In this document: one piece after another, positions 4,477 to 5,262 of the stretch
How positions within the stretch are numbered: the stretch's first letter is position 1
Layout: each line of letters begins with the position of its first letter
NCBI GenBank assembly: GCA_016195205.1
Contig: JACQAB010000004.1
Span: 1 to 5,262 of the forward strand
Reading direction: 5' to 3'
Length of the DNA: 5,262 bases
Source of the DNA: Pseudomonadota bacterium
GTDB taxonomy: Bacteria > Pseudomonadota > Alphaproteobacteria > UBA9219 > RGZA01
Program-made: the position numbers and the translations under genes
The notes under the pieces: generated by a model
What the model was told of the DNA's origin: nothing
What the model saw: the letters and a program-made list of their open reading frames with translations, nothing else
The model's database searches: none

Positions 4477-5262
4477 ATGACCCATCAGCCACCCGACGAT
4501 TTCGACGAGGATTTTCAGGACGCAAATATGCCGCCGCCTTCGGCCAAGAAGCCAGGCATGGCCAGCAATCTGGCGGCGGCCTGGCGCGGCAGCCCGCTTT
4601 TTAAGCTCTTTGTCCTTATTATCGGTGCGGGCGCTTTGTCCGCGGCGATTATTGGCCTGCTGATGGGCGGTAATCATGGTGACCGTGCCGGCATCACCGT
4701 GGGGGGTGTGCCAGGGGTTATGGCGGTCCCCGGCAGCAAAGCGCCCCCGGCCTATGTGGAAGCGGTAAACGATGCTTCGAAGAGACGCGCCGACGAAGCC
4801 GTCAAGGCTGGCACCAGCGCCCTACCCACGCCGGTGTCGGGGGATGTAAATACCGCAGGCCTGGGCCCGGAAGACAAGGAATCGCAATACGACCCGCTGG
4901 CCGAGTTCCGCCCCAATATTCCGCCCGAGAACATGGTGACCACGGCCCCCAGTCAGGAGCCGGTGGAATTGGTCGACGGTGATCTGATGGCGAAGATGCA
5001 GCAGCAGATGACCCAGCTTTTCGATGCCTGGCGTCCCGGCGGGATTCGTCTGGTGCAGGTGATCGATCCTTCCACGCTGATGAAGCATGAAGGCAATGAG
5101 AAGACCACGGGGGGAGGAGCCGGCCGGATGATTGTTGCCGCAGGCACTATCGCTTATGCGCAATTGCTGGTCGAAGCCAATTCCGACATACCGGGACCCA
5201 TTCTTGCCGAAGTAATGTCAGGGCCTTTCGCGGGCGCGCGCGTGGTCGGACAGTTTGAAGTC
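4477..5262 (+). CDS. dotG: DotG/IcmE (TraO-like, VirB10-related) protein, 5' part (runs off right edge)
   Basis: 262 codons are open to the window end. The N-terminus is acidic and proline-rich (MTHQPPDDFDEDFQD). A membrane helix lies at about 41-63 (LFKLFVLIIGAGALSAAIIGLLM), followed by a low-complexity periplasmic stretch. Near 219 begins the VirB10/TrbI-like C-domain, seen as AGTIAYAQLLVEANSDIPGP and then ILAEVMSGPFAGARVVGQFE. The NSDxPGPILA signature is the diagnostic DotG match. DotG forms the central channel component linking inner and outer membranes. Legionella DotG (about 1050 residues) has a long repeat region between helix and C-domain; here only about 155 residues separate them, more like the shorter plasmid TraO. 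The ATG at 4477 is supported by AAGGAAG (4462-4468) 8 nt upstream, inside the end of dotH. The close spacing implies co-transcription and probable coupling. The rest of the C-domain is outside the window. Confidence 0.9.
   Translation, partial: MTHQPPDDFDEDFQDANMPPPSAKKPGMASNLAAAWRGSPLFKLFVLIIGAGALSAAIIGLLMGGNHGDRAGITVGGVPGVMAVPGSKAPPAYVEAVNDASKRRADEAVKAGTSALPTPVSGDVNTAGLGPEDKESQYDPLAEFRPNIPPENMVTTAPSQEPVELVDGDLMAKMQQQMTQLFDAWRPGGIRLVQVIDPSTLMKHEGNEKTTGGGAGRMIVAAGTIAYAQLLVEANSDIPGPILAEVMSGPFAGARVVGQFEV

Noticed and set aside
4171..4677. Minus-strand frame of 168 codons across the dotH/dotG junction
   Set aside because: It is antisense to two well-supported genes and has no recognisable motif.

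Overview
The window looks like a moderately GC-rich alphaproteobacterial chromosome. Two things suggest this. The aconitase N-terminus matches the alphaproteobacterial AcnA type as I remember it. The small regulator beside it joins a GcrA-like helix-turn-helix to a Cys4 zinc-ribbon, a style I associate with that class. No species can be named from sequence alone.

Layout. Positions 1-763 (minus strand) hold the first 254 codons of aconitate hydratase AcnA, which runs off the left edge. A 176-bp divergent intergenic region (764-939) contains a compound inverted repeat in the acnA leader and an AT-rich stretch. Positions 940-1401 (plus strand) encode the 153-residue HTH/zinc-ribbon protein. A 137-bp gap (1402-1538) then carries a perfect 16-bp palindrome and a striking array of 8-bp repeats in inverted orientation, ending 5 bp before the next gene. 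From 1539 to the right edge, four plus-strand genes encode core parts of a type IVB (Dot/Icm, IncI Tra-like) secretion system. They are DotI/IcmL, a second full-length IcmL-domain protein, DotH/IcmK, and the 5' part of DotG/IcmE. The first two overlap by ATGA. A 122-bp gap with a 21-bp tandem repeat separates the second and third. The third and fourth are 3 bp apart.

How they work together. In the Legionella Dot/Icm machine, DotH and DotG are part of the envelope-spanning core complex (with DotC, DotD and DotF), and DotI/DotJ form an inner-membrane complex. The order here, IcmL-domain protein, IcmL-domain protein, DotH, DotG, parallels dotJ-dotI-dotH-dotG (icmM-L-K-E) of Legionella and, without the second IcmL copy, traM-N-O of IncI plasmids. 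The locus departs from Legionella in three ways: both IcmL-type proteins are full length, DotH carries a roughly 105-residue Ser/Pro/Ala linker after its signal peptide, and DotG reaches its VirB10-like domain after only about 155 residues past its membrane segment. The window does not show whether the system delivers effectors or conjugates DNA. The known system type is clear; the most novel-looking signals are the octamer hairpin before dotI, the paired full-length IcmL paralogues and the repeats in the dotH leader.
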